Under the pieces are notes generated by a model. The model was not told the DNA's origin. It did no database searches and was given only the letters and a program-made list of their open reading frames with translations. The position numbers were made by a program, and so were the translations under genes. Of a stretch of 42,194 nucleotides of DNA, positions 6,056 through 14,451 are shown piece by piece. Position 1 is the first letter of the stretch, and every line of letters begins with the position of its first letter. The stretch comes from Mycobacteriales bacterium. GTDB taxonomy: Bacteria; Actinomycetota; Actinomycetes; JAFAQI01. The DNA lies in NCBI GenBank assembly GCA_035550055.1, contig DASZRO010000028.1, positions 1-42,194 on the forward strand, in the 5' to 3' direction.

Positions 6056-8491
6056 TCAGCTGGCGAACACCTCGACCGCGACGTCGGCGGCGACGCCGTA
6101 CGCGGTCACCGTCCGCGGCTGCCCGGCGTGCAGGTCGAAGTAGTTGTCGTCGAAGCTCGCTTCGCCGGCCCGAACGGTCACCATCAGCGCGAGCGCGTCC
6201 GCGCTGACCGTGACGTCCAGGCGGTCGCCGTCGCGGGCCTGCCGCACGTCGAGCGTCGGCACGGCGCGGTCCATCTCGACGACGTCGGTGAAGAAGTGCC
6301 GGTTGGCCGTTGTCGCGCTGGTCGCGGTCAGGTACGCCGACGGGCTCGCCTGGATCTCCGCGAGACTCCAGCCGGCGACGGCGGCACTCTCGCCGGGCTC
6401 AGCCCGCCCGCTCACCTCGGCGGCCCACAGCAGGTCGCCGCGAAACGTCGTCGTCCGCACCTCGAAGGTCTCGGCGAAGGCGTCGTGACCGTTGTTGGTC
6501 AGCCACAGCTCGACGCCGCCGTCGACCGGTTTCACCGACGCGAGCATCGGTGCGTAGAACCGGCGGGTGTAGTACCAAGCCGGTTTGGGCCGCAGCTCGG
6601 TGTCCACCAGCGACCAGCTGATCGAGGGCCAGCAGTCGTGCAGCTGCCAGAGCAGCTCGCCGCTACAGATCGGCCACAACCGCCGGAAGTGCTCGGTGCC
6701 GAGCTTGATGCCCTCCGCCTGCATCAGCTGCGTGGCGCGCACGTAGTCCGGGAGGTTGTCAGGGATCCCGACGGTTGCGTCGAGGAAGATCTCCACCTTG
6801 TTGTACGGCCCGAACCGGCCCGGCCGCGACCGCTCGAGCAGCTGCGGGTGGTTGATCTGCAACGCCTGCGGGTCGAGCCACTTCTGCAGGGTCTCGAAAT
6901 GCGAGTAGGAGCACAGGCCGTACTCGCTGGCGAAGCGGGTCACGTCGTCGAGGTAGCGCCGCGGGTGCGCGACGGCGACGTAGGCCTTCGTGCCCGGGTC
7001 GTCGAGCGCGGGCCAGGTCGCCGTCGGATACCACTCCATCGAGGCGCGCGTCGCCGGCTCGGGGTTGGCGTCGACGCCGTGCCAGACCTGCCAGTTGTGG
7101 CGGTCGCCCTTGTCGTGCGCGTTGAACTCGCACGGGCTCGACCCGACGTACGGCAGGTCGCTGTAGGTCGCCACTGCCTGCGGCAGCACGTCGTAGAACA
7201 CCTTCGGCGAGACGCGCGGCTCGGGCCAGTCGTAGATCGCGGCGATCGCTTCGATCTCGTTGTTGCCGCACCACAGCGCCATGCACGGATGCGAGACGAG
7301 ACGTCGCACCTGATGGCGCGCCTCGGCTTCGATCTCGGCGAGGTAGGCGTCGTCCTGCGGGTACTCGCGGTTGGCGAACATGAAGTCGTGCCAGATCAGC
7401 AGGCCGAGCCGGTCGCAGGCGTCATAGAACGCGTCGGTCTCGTAGTAGCCGCCGCCCCAGATCCGCAGCATGCTCATGCCGGCGTCGCGGGCCAGCGTCA
7501 GGAACGTCACGCTACGTGCGTCGTCGGGTGCGGCCGTCGACATCCCGCACGGCACCCAGTTGGCGCCCAGTGAGGCGACCGGCTCGTCGTTGAGGACGAA
7601 GCGGAAGTACTCGCCACCGGTCGGGTCCGCGGAGCGGTCGAGGGCGATGGTGCGGATGCCGATCTTGCGGACGTCGGTGTCCACGACTTCGCCGTCGGCG
7701 AGCAGCTGCGTGGTCAGCGTGTAGCGGTTCGGCTCGCCTCGGTCGGCCGTCCACCACAACCGTGGCGCGGGCACCTCGAGCGGGATCACCGCGCCGTCCG
7801 TTCCCTCGGCGGTCGTGACCGGCGAGCCGTCGGGGTCGGTCAGCAGCAGGCGGATGCGGGTGGCCGCGTCGGCGGTGCGCGAGCAGTCGACGCGCACTGT
7901 CAGCCGCGCCGGGTCGGCGACCGACATCGTCCGCACGTCTACGTAGTCGATGGCCGCTCGGTCGCGTCGTACGACGGTGACCGAGCCCAGGCCGATCGAT
8001 GGCCGCACCGGCGCGAAGTCCCAGCCGTATCCGTACGCCGGCTTGCGCAGCCGGTCGCGGGCCGCGTCGTACTCGCCGTTGTCGTCGCGAGCCGGCGGGT
8101 CGATCCGGACGATCAGCGACGCGCCGTCGAGACGCGCCGGCAGCGCGAAGGTCGCGGGCCGGAACGCGCTGGCGTGCGACCCGAGCAGGACGTCGTCGAG
8201 CCAGACGGTGGCCTGGGTGTCGACCCGATCGAGGACGACGGCCAGGTCAGCGCCCGGCCCGGCGTCGAGGTCGGGCAGCGCAAACCGGAACCACCACGCG
8301 CGCTCCTGCACCCAGGTGCAGGCGTGGTTGGCGTCGCCGTGATCGGGGTCGGCGATCCGGCCGTCCGCGACGAGCTGTCGATGGACGTCGACCGGAAGGC
8401 TGATCGCCGCCCAGCCGTCGTCCGGCAGTTGTTGCGCTGGGTCCGCGTCGAGGTAGTGGCCGGCGGTGATCGTGATGCGTTGCGTCGTCAT
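6056..8491 (-). CDS. Glycoside hydrolase family 2 beta-mannosidase
   Basis: 811 residues, the usual length for GH2 beta-mannosidases, which release mannose from the non-reducing end of beta-1,4-manno-oligosaccharides. An N-terminal jelly-roll (about 1-180) includes WWFRF and the VWLDDVLLG stretch. An Ig-like domain (about 185-280) and a TIM barrel (about 290-640) follow. Within the barrel are LRIWGGGYYE, LIWHDFMFAN, the acid/base Glu in WCGNNE (about E412) and the nucleophile Glu in ASEYG (about E523). C-terminal beta domains end the protein. There is no signal peptide, so it is probably cytoplasmic and acts on imported oligosaccharides. It follows the alpha/beta hydrolase stop by 3 nt, with GAGAGAAG upstream as a possible ribosome site. 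The secreted GH26 protein at 32231-34411 is a plausible partner. Confidence 0.93.
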   Translation of the reverse strand: MTTQRITITAGHYLDADPAQQLPDDGWAAISLPVDVHRQLVADGRIADPDHGDANHACTWVQERAWWFRFALPDLDAGPGADLAVVLDRVDTQATVWLDDVLLGSHASAFRPATFALPARLDGASLIVRIDPPARDDNGEYDAARDRLRKPAYGYGWDFAPVRPSIGLGSVTVVRRDRAAIDYVDVRTMSVADPARLTVRVDCSRTADAATRIRLLLTDPDGSPVTTAEGTDGAVIPLEVPAPRLWWTADRGEPNRYTLTTQLLADGEVVDTDVRKIGIRTIALDRSADPTGGEYFRFVLNDEPVASLGANWVPCGMSTAAPDDARSVTFLTLARDAGMSMLRIWGGGYYETDAFYDACDRLGLLIWHDFMFANREYPQDDAYLAEIEAEARHQVRRLVSHPCMALWCGNNEIEAIAAIYDWPEPRVSPKVFYDVLPQAVATYSDLPYVGSSPCEFNAHDKGDRHNWQVWHGVDANPEPATRASMEWYPTATWPALDDPGTKAYVAVAHPRRYLDDVTRFASEYGLCSYSHFETLQKWLDPQALQINHPQLLERSRPGRFGPYNKVEIFLDATVGIPDNLPDYVRATQLMQAEGIKLGTEHFRRLWPICSGELLWQLHDCWPSISWSLVDTELRPKPAWYYTRRFYAPMLASVKPVDGGVELWLTNNGHDAFAETFEVRTTTFRGDLLWAAEVSGRAEPGESAAVAGWSLAEIQASPSAYLTATSATTANRHFFTDVVEMDRAVPTLDVRQARDGDRLDVTVSADALALMVTVRAGEASFDDNYFDLHAGQPRTVTAYGVAADVAVEVFAS

Positions 8492-8494
8492 TCG

Positions 8495-9358
8495 CTAGTC
8501 GAGCTTCTCTCTCGCCCATTCGTCGAGCTGCGGCGCCAAGGCGGGCCAGCCGCTGAAGAGGTTAGGGCCGGTCGCCATGCGCTCGTTCCACTCCGTGTCC
8601 CCCCACGGCGGCTCGACCAGCAGCGCGTTGGGCAGCACCTCGGCCACTCGTTCGGAGGTCGCGCGGGTGTGGTGGGCGTCGCTCGCGCCGCTTCGGAACA
8701 CCAGAGCCGGGATGGTGAGTCGTCCGGCGTCGGCGACGGTGAGGCCCGGCACGAGCTCTTCGTCGTTCGGGCAGTACGCCGCCATCCAGCGTTCCATCGT
8801 GGCGATGAACTCGGCGCGGTCCTGGTCGAGGATGCGTTGCCGGTTACCGGGGTTTCGCTGTTGCACTTCCGCCCACTCGGCGAGGTCCGCGACCTTGTGC
8901 ATGCCGTCGGTCCAGGCGGCGGCCAGCGACCCGCCGCAGTAGTGCACGCCCAGCGACATCAGCCCGTACACACCGCCGCTCATGTTCAGCATCGCGACGC
9001 CGGAAGCGCGCTGCGGGTGACGGACCGCCGCGATCAGCGAGATGCGCGCTCCGCCCGACCCGCCCATGATCACCGCGGGCGTCATGTCGAGCTGGTCGAG
9101 CAGCGCCATCAGCACGTCGGCCTGCATCTCGGACTCGGATTCGCCGGTGAAGCAGACGTCGGACTCGCCGCAGTTCGGCCGGTCCCAGATCAGGACGCGA
9201 TGGCCGCGGTCGGCGAGTGCCTGCGCGAGCTCGCGGATGCCGGGGATGTCCTTGCTGAACCGGCCGCCGGGGGTGATCGACCACTGCCGCCCGCCGTCCC
9301 CGACGTCGCCGATCACCTCGTAGGAGATGTTGAGGCCCTGAACCATTGCCGTTGCCAT
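8495..9358 (-). CDS. Alpha/beta hydrolase
   Basis: 287 residues with an alpha/beta hydrolase fold. The oxyanion region GGRFSKD is near residue 31, the WDRPNCGESD segment follows strand 4, the nucleophile elbow is GGSGGA (Ser near 99), and a late histidine candidate lies in the C-terminal third. The family includes esterases and C-C bond hydrolases, and the substrate cannot be read from sequence. It is first in a two-gene minus-strand unit with the beta-mannosidase. A second Met at residue 5 (9346) is a possible start. Only 23 bases separate its ATG from the divergent amidohydrolase start, so both transcripts are probably nearly leaderless. Confidence 0.88.
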   Translation of the reverse strand: MATAMVQGLNISYEVIGDVGDGGRQWSITPGGRFSKDIPGIRELAQALADRGHRVLIWDRPNCGESDVCFTGESESEMQADVLMALLDQLDMTPAVIMGGSGGARISLIAAVRHPQRASGVAMLNMSGGVYGLMSLGVHYCGGSLAAAWTDGMHKVADLAEWAEVQQRNPGNRQRILDQDRAEFIATMERWMAAYCPNDEELVPGLTVADAGRLTIPALVFRSGASDAHHTRATSERVAEVLPNALLVEPPWGDTEWNERMATGPNLFSGWPALAPQLDEWAREKLD

Positions 9359-9381
9359 GGCGCGACACTAACGTCAGGTTC

Positions 9382-10548
9382 GTGTCAGACCTGAGACAGC
9401 AATTCGTCGTCGACGCGGACTCGCACTTCTCCGAGCCGGAGGACTTCTTCACTGCGCTCGCACCCGCGAAGTACAAGGAGCGGGTGCCGCACGTCGAGGT
9501 GGTCGACGGCCAGCGGATGTGGGTGTTCGACGGGACGCCGATGGGCCGTTACAGCGCCGGCGGCGTGATCGGCCGCGACGGGTCCAAGGAAGAGGCGCAG
9601 ACAGCGCTCTTCGAGTGGGAACACGAGATGATCCACGTCGGGGCGTACGACCCGAAGGTGCGCATCGGCGTCCTCGACGAGTGCGGCATCGACCACCAGG
9701 TGATCTTCCCGAACACGATCGGCCTCGGCGGCCAGGACATCGGCCTCGGCAGCGACGAGACGCTTCGCCATCTGACCATCGAGATCTACAACGACCAGAT
9801 GGCGAAGATCCAGGAGGAGTCGGGCAACCGGCTGCTGCCGATGCCGGTGATGCCGGCGTGGGACATCGCCGCCTGCGTCCGCGAGGCGGAGCGCGTCGCG
9901 GCGATGGGCGCGCGTGGCGTCAACATGACCTCCGACCCGCAGGACCTCGGTGCGCCGGATCTGGCGAGCAAGGAGTGGGATCCGTTCTGGGAGGTGTGCG
10001 CCGGGCTGAAGCTGCCCGTGCACTTCCACATCGGCGCGAGCGTCACCGGCATGAACTTCTACGGCAAGTACTTCTGGGAGTCCCACCCGGACAACGTGAA
10101 GCTCGCCATCGGGGGCTCGTTGCTGTTCATCGGCAACTCGCGGGTGGTCGTCAACACGATCCTGTCGCGCGTGTTCGACCGCCACCCCGAGCTGAAGCTG
10201 GTCTCGGTCGAGAGCGGAATCGGCTGGATCCCGTTCATCCTCGAGACCCTCGACTACGAGATGGCCGAAAACGCGCCGCGCGAGCTGGCCCAGATGGACA
10301 AGGCGCCGTCGGAGTACTTCCGCAGCAACATCTACGCGACGTTCTGGTTCGAGAACAACCGGAACAAGCTGCCCGACCTGATCGATGCGGTGGGCGAGGA
10401 CAACATCCTGTTCGAGACCGACTTCCCGCACCCGACGTGCATGTACCCGTCGCCGCTGGAGACGGTCGAGCAGAAGATGGCGACGCTGTCGGAGGCCGCG
10501 CGCAACAAGATCCTGGGCGAGAACGCCCGCGCCCTCTACCGGCTCTAG
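9382..10548 (+). CDS. Amidohydrolase-2 family metal-dependent hydrolase/decarboxylase
   Basis: 388 residues of the TIM-barrel amidohydrolase-2 family (PF04909), which includes ACMSD-like decarboxylases and hydrolases. Visible signatures are the N-terminal DADSHFSEPEDFF, a mid-protein VHFHIGAS histidine pair and the C-terminal ETDFPHP with the metal or base Asp. I chose GTG at 9382 because translation then begins just before the conserved strand. The in-frame ATG at 9346 would overlap the divergent gene. The next gene, an aldehyde dehydrogenase, starts 5 nt downstream, so the two are co-transcribed. Substrate is unknown. Related proteins occur in actinobacterial ring and terpenoid catabolic clusters. 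Confidence 0.88.
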   Translation: MSDLRQQFVVDADSHFSEPEDFFTALAPAKYKERVPHVEVVDGQRMWVFDGTPMGRYSAGGVIGRDGSKEEAQTALFEWEHEMIHVGAYDPKVRIGVLDECGIDHQVIFPNTIGLGGQDIGLGSDETLRHLTIEIYNDQMAKIQEESGNRLLPMPVMPAWDIAACVREAERVAAMGARGVNMTSDPQDLGAPDLASKEWDPFWEVCAGLKLPVHFHIGASVTGMNFYGKYFWESHPDNVKLAIGGSLLFIGNSRVVVNTILSRVFDRHPELKLVSVESGIGWIPFILETLDYEMAENAPRELAQMDKAPSEYFRSNIYATFWFENNRNKLPDLIDAVGEDNILFETDFPHPTCMYPSPLETVEQKMATLSEAARNKILGENARALYRL

Positions 10549-10553
10549 TCGTC

Positions 10554-12041
10554 TTGGCGGCGATCGAGCACTGGGTGGGCGGTCGGGTCGTTTCCGGCGC
10601 GTCCGGTCGAGTCGGCGCCGTCTACGACCCGGCGCGGGGCGTGCAGACCGGCGAGGTCGCGCTCGCGTCGGCCGACGAGGTCGCCGACGTCGTCAAGGTC
10701 GCTCGCGACGCGGCGCGCGAGTGGGCGCTGTCGTCGCTGTCGCGTCGTACCTCGGCGTTGTTCAAGCTCCGGGAGCTGATCGACGCACACCGCGACGACC
10801 TGGCCGACGCGATCACCCGCGAGCACGGCAAGGTGCGCTCCGACGCGCTCGGCGAGGTCGCGCGTGGGCTGGACTGCGTCGAGTTCGCCTGCGGCATCCC
10901 GCAGCTGCTGAAGGGCGCGCACAGCTCGGAGGTGTCGACCGGGATCGACGTACACACCGTGCTGCACCCGGTCGGAGTGGTTGCGGGGATCACGCCGTTC
11001 AACTTCCCGGTGATGGTGCCGCTGTGGATGGCGGCCAACGCGCTGGCGTGTGGCAACGCGTTCGTGCTCAAACCCTCTGAGCGGGACCCGTCCGCGTCGA
11101 TGGTGCTGGCTCGGTTGGTCGACGATGCCGGATTCCCCGACGGCGTCTTCAACGTGGTGCACGGCGACGCCGTGGCGGTCAACGCGTTGGTCGAGCATCC
11201 CGACGTCGATGCGATCTCGTTCGTCGGCTCCACGCCGATCGCCCGGCACGTCTACGAGTCCGGGACCGCGCACGGCAAACGGGTGCAGGCACTCGGTGGC
11301 GCGAAGAACCACATGGTGGTGCTGCCCGACGCAGACCTCGACGGGGCCGCCGACGCGGCGGTGTCGGCGGCCTACGGGTCGGCCGGCGAACGCTGCATGG
11401 CGATCTCGGTGGTGGTCGCGGTCGGCTCGGCGGCGGACCCGCTGGTCGCGGCGATCACGTCGAAGATCGGTGACGTCGTGATCGGTCCGGGCGACCAGGC
11501 CGGCTCGATGATGGGTCCGGTCATCACGGCCGCCCATCGCGACCGGGTGCGTTCCTACGTCGCGGGCGCGGCGGATGAGGGCGCGAGGGTCGTCGTCGAC
11601 GGGTCGGCGCCGCCGGTCGACGGTGACGGGTTCTTCCTCGGCTGCTCGCTGCTCGACGGTGTCGAGCCGGGGATGAAGGTGTACGACGACGAGATCTTCG
11701 GCCCGGTGCTCTGCGTCGTACGTGTGCCGTCTCTGGACGACGCGATCGGCCTGGTCAACGCGAACCCGTACGGCAACGGGGTGGCGCTGTTCACCCGCGA
11801 CGGTGGCGCGGCGCGGCGGTTCCAGCGGGAGATCGAGGTCGGGATGGTGGGCATCAACGTGCCGATCCCGGTGCCGGTCGCGTGGCACTCCTTCGGCGGC
11901 TGGAAGGCCTCGATCTTCGGCGACACCGCCATCTACGGCCCGGAAGGTGTGCGCTTCTACACCAAGCAGCAGGTGGTGAGCACCCGCTGGCCCGACCCGG
12001 CGCCGAGCCGCCTGGACCTCGGCTTCCCCACCACCCGCTAG
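10554..12041 (+). CDS. mmsA: Methylmalonate-semialdehyde dehydrogenase-type CoA-acylating aldehyde dehydrogenase
   Basis: 495 residues from a TTG start 5 nt after the amidohydrolase stop. No ATG or GTG lies closer to the homologous N-terminus. It is a member of the aldehyde dehydrogenase superfamily with the VVAGITPFNFPVM segment, the GGAKNHMVVLPDADLDGA block typical of MmsA, the catalytic Cys in GERCMA, and DDEIFGPVL. In MmsA enzymes, (methyl)malonate semialdehyde is oxidised with NAD and CoA to propionyl- or acetyl-CoA, in valine, inositol and beta-alanine pathways. No other genes of those pathways are here, so pairing with the amidohydrolase suggests another catabolic route that yields a semialdehyde. 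Confidence 0.9.
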   Translation: MAAIEHWVGGRVVSGASGRVGAVYDPARGVQTGEVALASADEVADVVKVARDAAREWALSSLSRRTSALFKLRELIDAHRDDLADAITREHGKVRSDALGEVARGLDCVEFACGIPQLLKGAHSSEVSTGIDVHTVLHPVGVVAGITPFNFPVMVPLWMAANALACGNAFVLKPSERDPSASMVLARLVDDAGFPDGVFNVVHGDAVAVNALVEHPDVDAISFVGSTPIARHVYESGTAHGKRVQALGGAKNHMVVLPDADLDGAADAAVSAAYGSAGERCMAISVVVAVGSAADPLVAAITSKIGDVVIGPGDQAGSMMGPVITAAHRDRVRSYVAGAADEGARVVVDGSAPPVDGDGFFLGCSLLDGVEPGMKVYDDEIFGPVLCVVRVPSLDDAIGLVNANPYGNGVALFTRDGGAARRFQREIEVGMVGINVPIPVPVAWHSFGGWKASIFGDTAIYGPEGVRFYTKQQVVSTRWPDPAPSRLDLGFPTTR

Positions 12042-12062
12042 GGCGGATGGCACCTGCGAACA

Positions 12063-12095
12063 CATAGGTCGACAACAGCTATAGCAATACCTATG
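12063..12095. promoter_or_regulatory. 7-bp perfect inverted repeat before the 2TM gene
   Basis: CATAGGT (12063-12069) and ACCTATG (12089-12095) are perfect inverted repeats with 19 bases between, in an AT-richer pocket (TATAGCAATA) unlike the surrounding GC-rich DNA. The repeat ends 4 bases before the ATG at 12100. It could be an operator over the promoter of the 2TM gene. No regulator gene is adjacent. Confidence 0.4.
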
Positions 12096-12099
12096 CGCC

Positions 12100-12414
12100 A
12101 TGCGCTCCAATGAGGGCATGAAGGATGACGTCGCTGGGCTGGATGAGTCCGAGCTTCGCAAGCAGGCCGTGTGGCGGCTGCGCAAGCAGCGTGGCTTCCG
12201 CACGCACCTGCTCGTCTACGTGCTGGTCAACGCGTTCCTCGTGCTGATGTGGGCGCTCACCGACCGTCACGGATTCTTCTGGCCGGTGTGGCCGATCGCG
12301 GTGTGGGCGATCTTCGTCGTGGTCAACGGGGTGAACTCGTTCCGGCCGCAGAGCTTCTCGGAGACCGAGATCCGCCGGCAGATGGACCGCATGACCGGCG
12401 CCCGCGGCACGTAG
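12100..12414 (+). CDS. Small 2TM-domain membrane protein
   Basis: 104 residues with the 2TM-domain layout: an amphipathic N-terminal helix (ELRKQAVWRLRKQRGF), two membrane segments (about 36-54 and 63-79) split by a short HGFFWP loop, and a charged C-terminal tail with RRQMDRM. The 2TM domain is common in bacteria, often beside histidine kinases, and its function is poorly known. The alternative ATG at 12118 has a GAGGG only 1 base before it, too close for good initiation. Neither start has a clear ribosome site. It converges on the next gene with 17 bases between stops. Confidence 0.8.
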   Translation: MRSNEGMKDDVAGLDESELRKQAVWRLRKQRGFRTHLLVYVLVNAFLVLMWALTDRHGFFWPVWPIAVWAIFVVVNGVNSFRPQSFSETEIRRQMDRMTGARGT

Positions 12415-12448
12415 CCGTCCGCCGTACGTCGCTACCGAGAGCGGACGG
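12415..12448. terminator. Hairpin between convergent genes
   Basis: CCGTCCGC (12415-12422) pairs perfectly with GCGGACGG (12441-12448), leaving an 18-base loop that holds the stop codon of the minus-strand gene. It starts directly after the stop of the plus-strand gene. No T tract follows. A bidirectional actinobacterial-type terminator is likely. Confidence 0.5.
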
Positions 12449-13409
12449 TGTACGTCGTCGGCGCGTCGATCCGGTTCATCTCCTCGGTGAGCCGCCTGAT
12501 CAGCTCCTCGCCCTGGGCGTTGAGCTGCTCGCCGTTGCCGGCCAGGACCGGGAACTCCGAAGCGAGTGAGTAGCTCGGTCGTTCGGCCCCGAGGACCCGT
12601 CCGGCGGCGAGGGCGACCCACGACTGCGGATGCGACATCAGCCGCAGCGTGCCGAGGGTCGGCGCCTCGATGGAGAACCCGCCGTCCGGGGTGCGCTTGT
12701 TGCTGGTCGCGCTGGGCGCCACCGTGATGCAGTAGCCGCCGACGTCGAGGGTCTGTGCGATGTCGGCCCGGACGATCGCGTTCTGCTCGGTGATCCGCTC
12801 GCCGGAGACGAGCCCGACGTACGCCGACTCCTTGACCCGGCTGGTACGCGGCGTGACGTACCAGACCTTCGCGCAGGCCCAGTCGAGAGCATCTGCCAGG
12901 CACACGATCTCGTCGCCGAACCGCTTGCCGCGTCCGGCGACGCCGTGGCTGATGACGATCCCCATCTTCGGGGCATAGCCCAGCCGCGACAGGGCGATGT
13001 ACGCCGTCGCGTGCAGCAGTCCGATGTCGAGCAGCGGACCGTGCGGCACCGTGTTGAAGACGTTGCCGCCCGCCTCGAGGTGCTCGCCGAGCTTGTGGAA
13101 CGACGCGACGGTGGCGTCGTCGTCGAGCACGCGGTCGAGCAGGCCCTCGAAGCGAGGGTCGATCACGCATGCCATCGACTGGACGAAGTCCGCCGACTGC
13201 GCGGTCCCCGTCGAGAAGAACGCGTCTTGCGCGGCGTAGGTCTCCGGGTCGACCTTGAGGTCTTCGACGTCGCCGTCGCTGTGATGCGCGGAGAGCTGGA
13301 TCGAGGCCTCGATGCGGTCCTCGTTGGGGTAGTCCAGCGGATAGGCGTAGCGCCGCCCGTTGCGTTCGGCCTCCAGCACGGTGAAGCCGGCGACCGCTCG
13401 CTCGATCAT
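12432..13409 (-). CDS. Conserved protein with an HX4D acyltransferase-like motif
   Basis: 325 residues, no signal peptide and no clear membrane segment. I do not firmly recognise the family. The centre contains NTVPHGPLLDIGLLH, where His-Gly-Pro-Leu-Leu-Asp fits the HX4D motif of glycerolipid (PlsB/PlsC-type) acyltransferases, followed by KMGIVISHGVAGRGKRFGD and later VAPSATSNK in the position of the usual PEGT motif. Acyl transfer is therefore a hypothesis, not an assignment. A TATCCT box lies 7 nt before the ATG with no Shine-Dalgarno, which fits a leaderless transcript. Two operator-like palindromes lie just upstream. Confidence 0.8.
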   Translation of the reverse strand: MIERAVAGFTVLEAERNGRRYAYPLDYPNEDRIEASIQLSAHHSDGDVEDLKVDPETYAAQDAFFSTGTAQSADFVQSMACVIDPRFEGLLDRVLDDDATVASFHKLGEHLEAGGNVFNTVPHGPLLDIGLLHATAYIALSRLGYAPKMGIVISHGVAGRGKRFGDEIVCLADALDWACAKVWYVTPRTSRVKESAYVGLVSGERITEQNAIVRADIAQTLDVGGYCITVAPSATSNKRTPDGGFSIEAPTLGTLRLMSHPQSWVALAAGRVLGAERPSYSLASEFPVLAGNGEQLNAQGEELIRRLTEEMNRIDAPTTYTVRSR

Positions 13410-13448
13410 CAGTCAGAGGATAGGGACCAAAGATGAGGCCCGTTCAGT

Positions 13449-13482
13449 TACTCACCAGTTCGCTTCGGGTTACTCGCGAGTA
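13449..13482. promoter_or_regulatory. Two operator-like sites 22 bp apart
   Basis: TACTCGCGAGTA (13471-13482) is a perfect 12-bp palindrome. TACTCACCAGTT (13449-13460) matches it at 9 of 12 positions. The start-to-start distance is 22 bp, two helical turns, so two dimers would sit on the same face. The proximal site is 40 bases upstream of the ATG at 13409, beside a CTGAAC -35-like hexamer on the minus strand. TetR- or FadR-type regulators often use such sites. None is encoded next to it. Confidence 0.55.
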
Positions 13483-13510
13483 GCACCCGATTACGCGGCG
13501 ACTGGCAGTG

Positions 13511-13555
13511 GTCTGCCACACCGGCACGACAGCGGTCCGTGCCGATGTGGCAGAC
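13511..13555 (-). terminator. 18-bp stem hairpin after the CAP-like gene
   Basis: GTCTGCCACACCGGCACG (13511-13528) and CGTGCCGATGTGGCAGAC (13538-13555) are inverted repeats with one mismatch and a 9-base loop. In minus-strand RNA the mismatch becomes a G-U pair, so the stem is fully paired on the strand of the gene that stops at 13586. No U tract follows. TGGCAG/CTGCCA (13503-13518) could form a competing short hairpin. Confidence 0.65.
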
Positions 13556-13585
13556 GTCAGTACAACGTGCCCGAGGGGTGAGGCG

Positions 13586-14422
13586 TTACGCCGCGGTCAC
13601 CTTGTGCCCGTTTGCGCCGTGTGCCAGCGCGTCCGCCCAGGTGTAGGTGAGAGCCGGCGCGTGCAGGAGCGATCCGACGAGCACCTCGGCGATGGACCCG
13701 CCGCCCGGACCGGCCGAGCCGCCGCCGGCGATCAGCGTCGGCAGCCCGCTGAACAGCCCGAGGATGGCGTGCCGGTGACCCCAGCAGCCGGACTGCCCGG
13801 GCTGCTTGCAGTCGATGTTGATGCTGCCGTTGGCGGAGTACCCGTCGTCGTACATCCAGTCGTAGTCGCTGGCCAGCGGACCGAAGTCGCCCGCCCAGAT
13901 CGAGGCGTACTCGCGGACGCCGAGCAGCGTGAGGAGGGCGCCGATCAGCGTGGGGTCGTCATGCGCGACCGCGGCTTGCCGGGCGCTCGGGTTGAGCTTG
14001 GCGGCGAGGCCGAGGAACGGCCTCATGCCCCGGTCGACCCGCTCGAGGTTGGTGACCACGAAGGTCTGCTCGGGGATCGTCAGTTCTTTGTAGTCCGTCG
14101 GCAGGATCATGCGACGGACACCTTCGGCGACGTGGGCCTTGTTGATGGCGCCGAGCGCCTGCGCGATGCACGAGGCGTTCTGCGGACCGTCACTCGCGCA
14201 CAACGTGTGGAAGTCGGGCGAGGCGACCAGGTTGGCCCGCGGGTCCCGCAGCTTCGCGGGCTTGCTGCTCGGGTGGCTCGCGACCTGCACGACCGGGGTG
14301 GTCGCGGCCGCTGCCGACGTGGCCGTGACGGCGGTCGCGACGGGGATGCCGGAGCCGATCGAGGTGGCCGCGGACAGTGCGAGGACGACGCCTCGCAGGC
14401 TGCGGGAGAAGTGACGGTTCAT
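13586..14422 (-). CDS. Secreted CAP-like (SCP/PR1-like) protein
   Basis: 278 residues with a Sec signal peptide (RSLRGVVLALSAA..., likely cleavage within the Ala/Thr-rich stretch near 30-40). The mature part has features of bacterial CAP domains: an N-terminal helix ending NLERVDRGMRPF, a second helix with LNPSARQAA, and CWGHRHAIL, which resembles the CAP GHRxxIL signature. Cysteines in DFHTLCASDG/NASCIAQ and CKQPGQSGC could form two disulfides. A Gly-rich loop (GGGSAGPGGGS) lies near the C-terminus. Extracellular, function unknown. The CAP assignment rests on short motifs only. Confidence 0.75.
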   Translation of the reverse strand: MNRHFSRSLRGVVLALSAATSIGSGIPVATAVTATSAAAATTPVVQVASHPSSKPAKLRDPRANLVASPDFHTLCASDGPQNASCIAQALGAINKAHVAEGVRRMILPTDYKELTIPEQTFVVTNLERVDRGMRPFLGLAAKLNPSARQAAVAHDDPTLIGALLTLLGVREYASIWAGDFGPLASDYDWMYDDGYSANGSINIDCKQPGQSGCWGHRHAILGLFSGLPTLIAGGGSAGPGGGSIAEVLVGSLLHAPALTYTWADALAHGANGHKVTAA

Positions 14423-14451
14423 GAGGATCTGCCAGGGTTCGTCTGGTCTTG

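Noticed and set aside
9519-10553. N-terminal extension of the aldehyde dehydrogenase frame
   Set aside because: It overlaps the amidohydrolase gene in another frame and has no homology-like sequence. The enzyme's normal N-terminus begins at the TTG at 10554.
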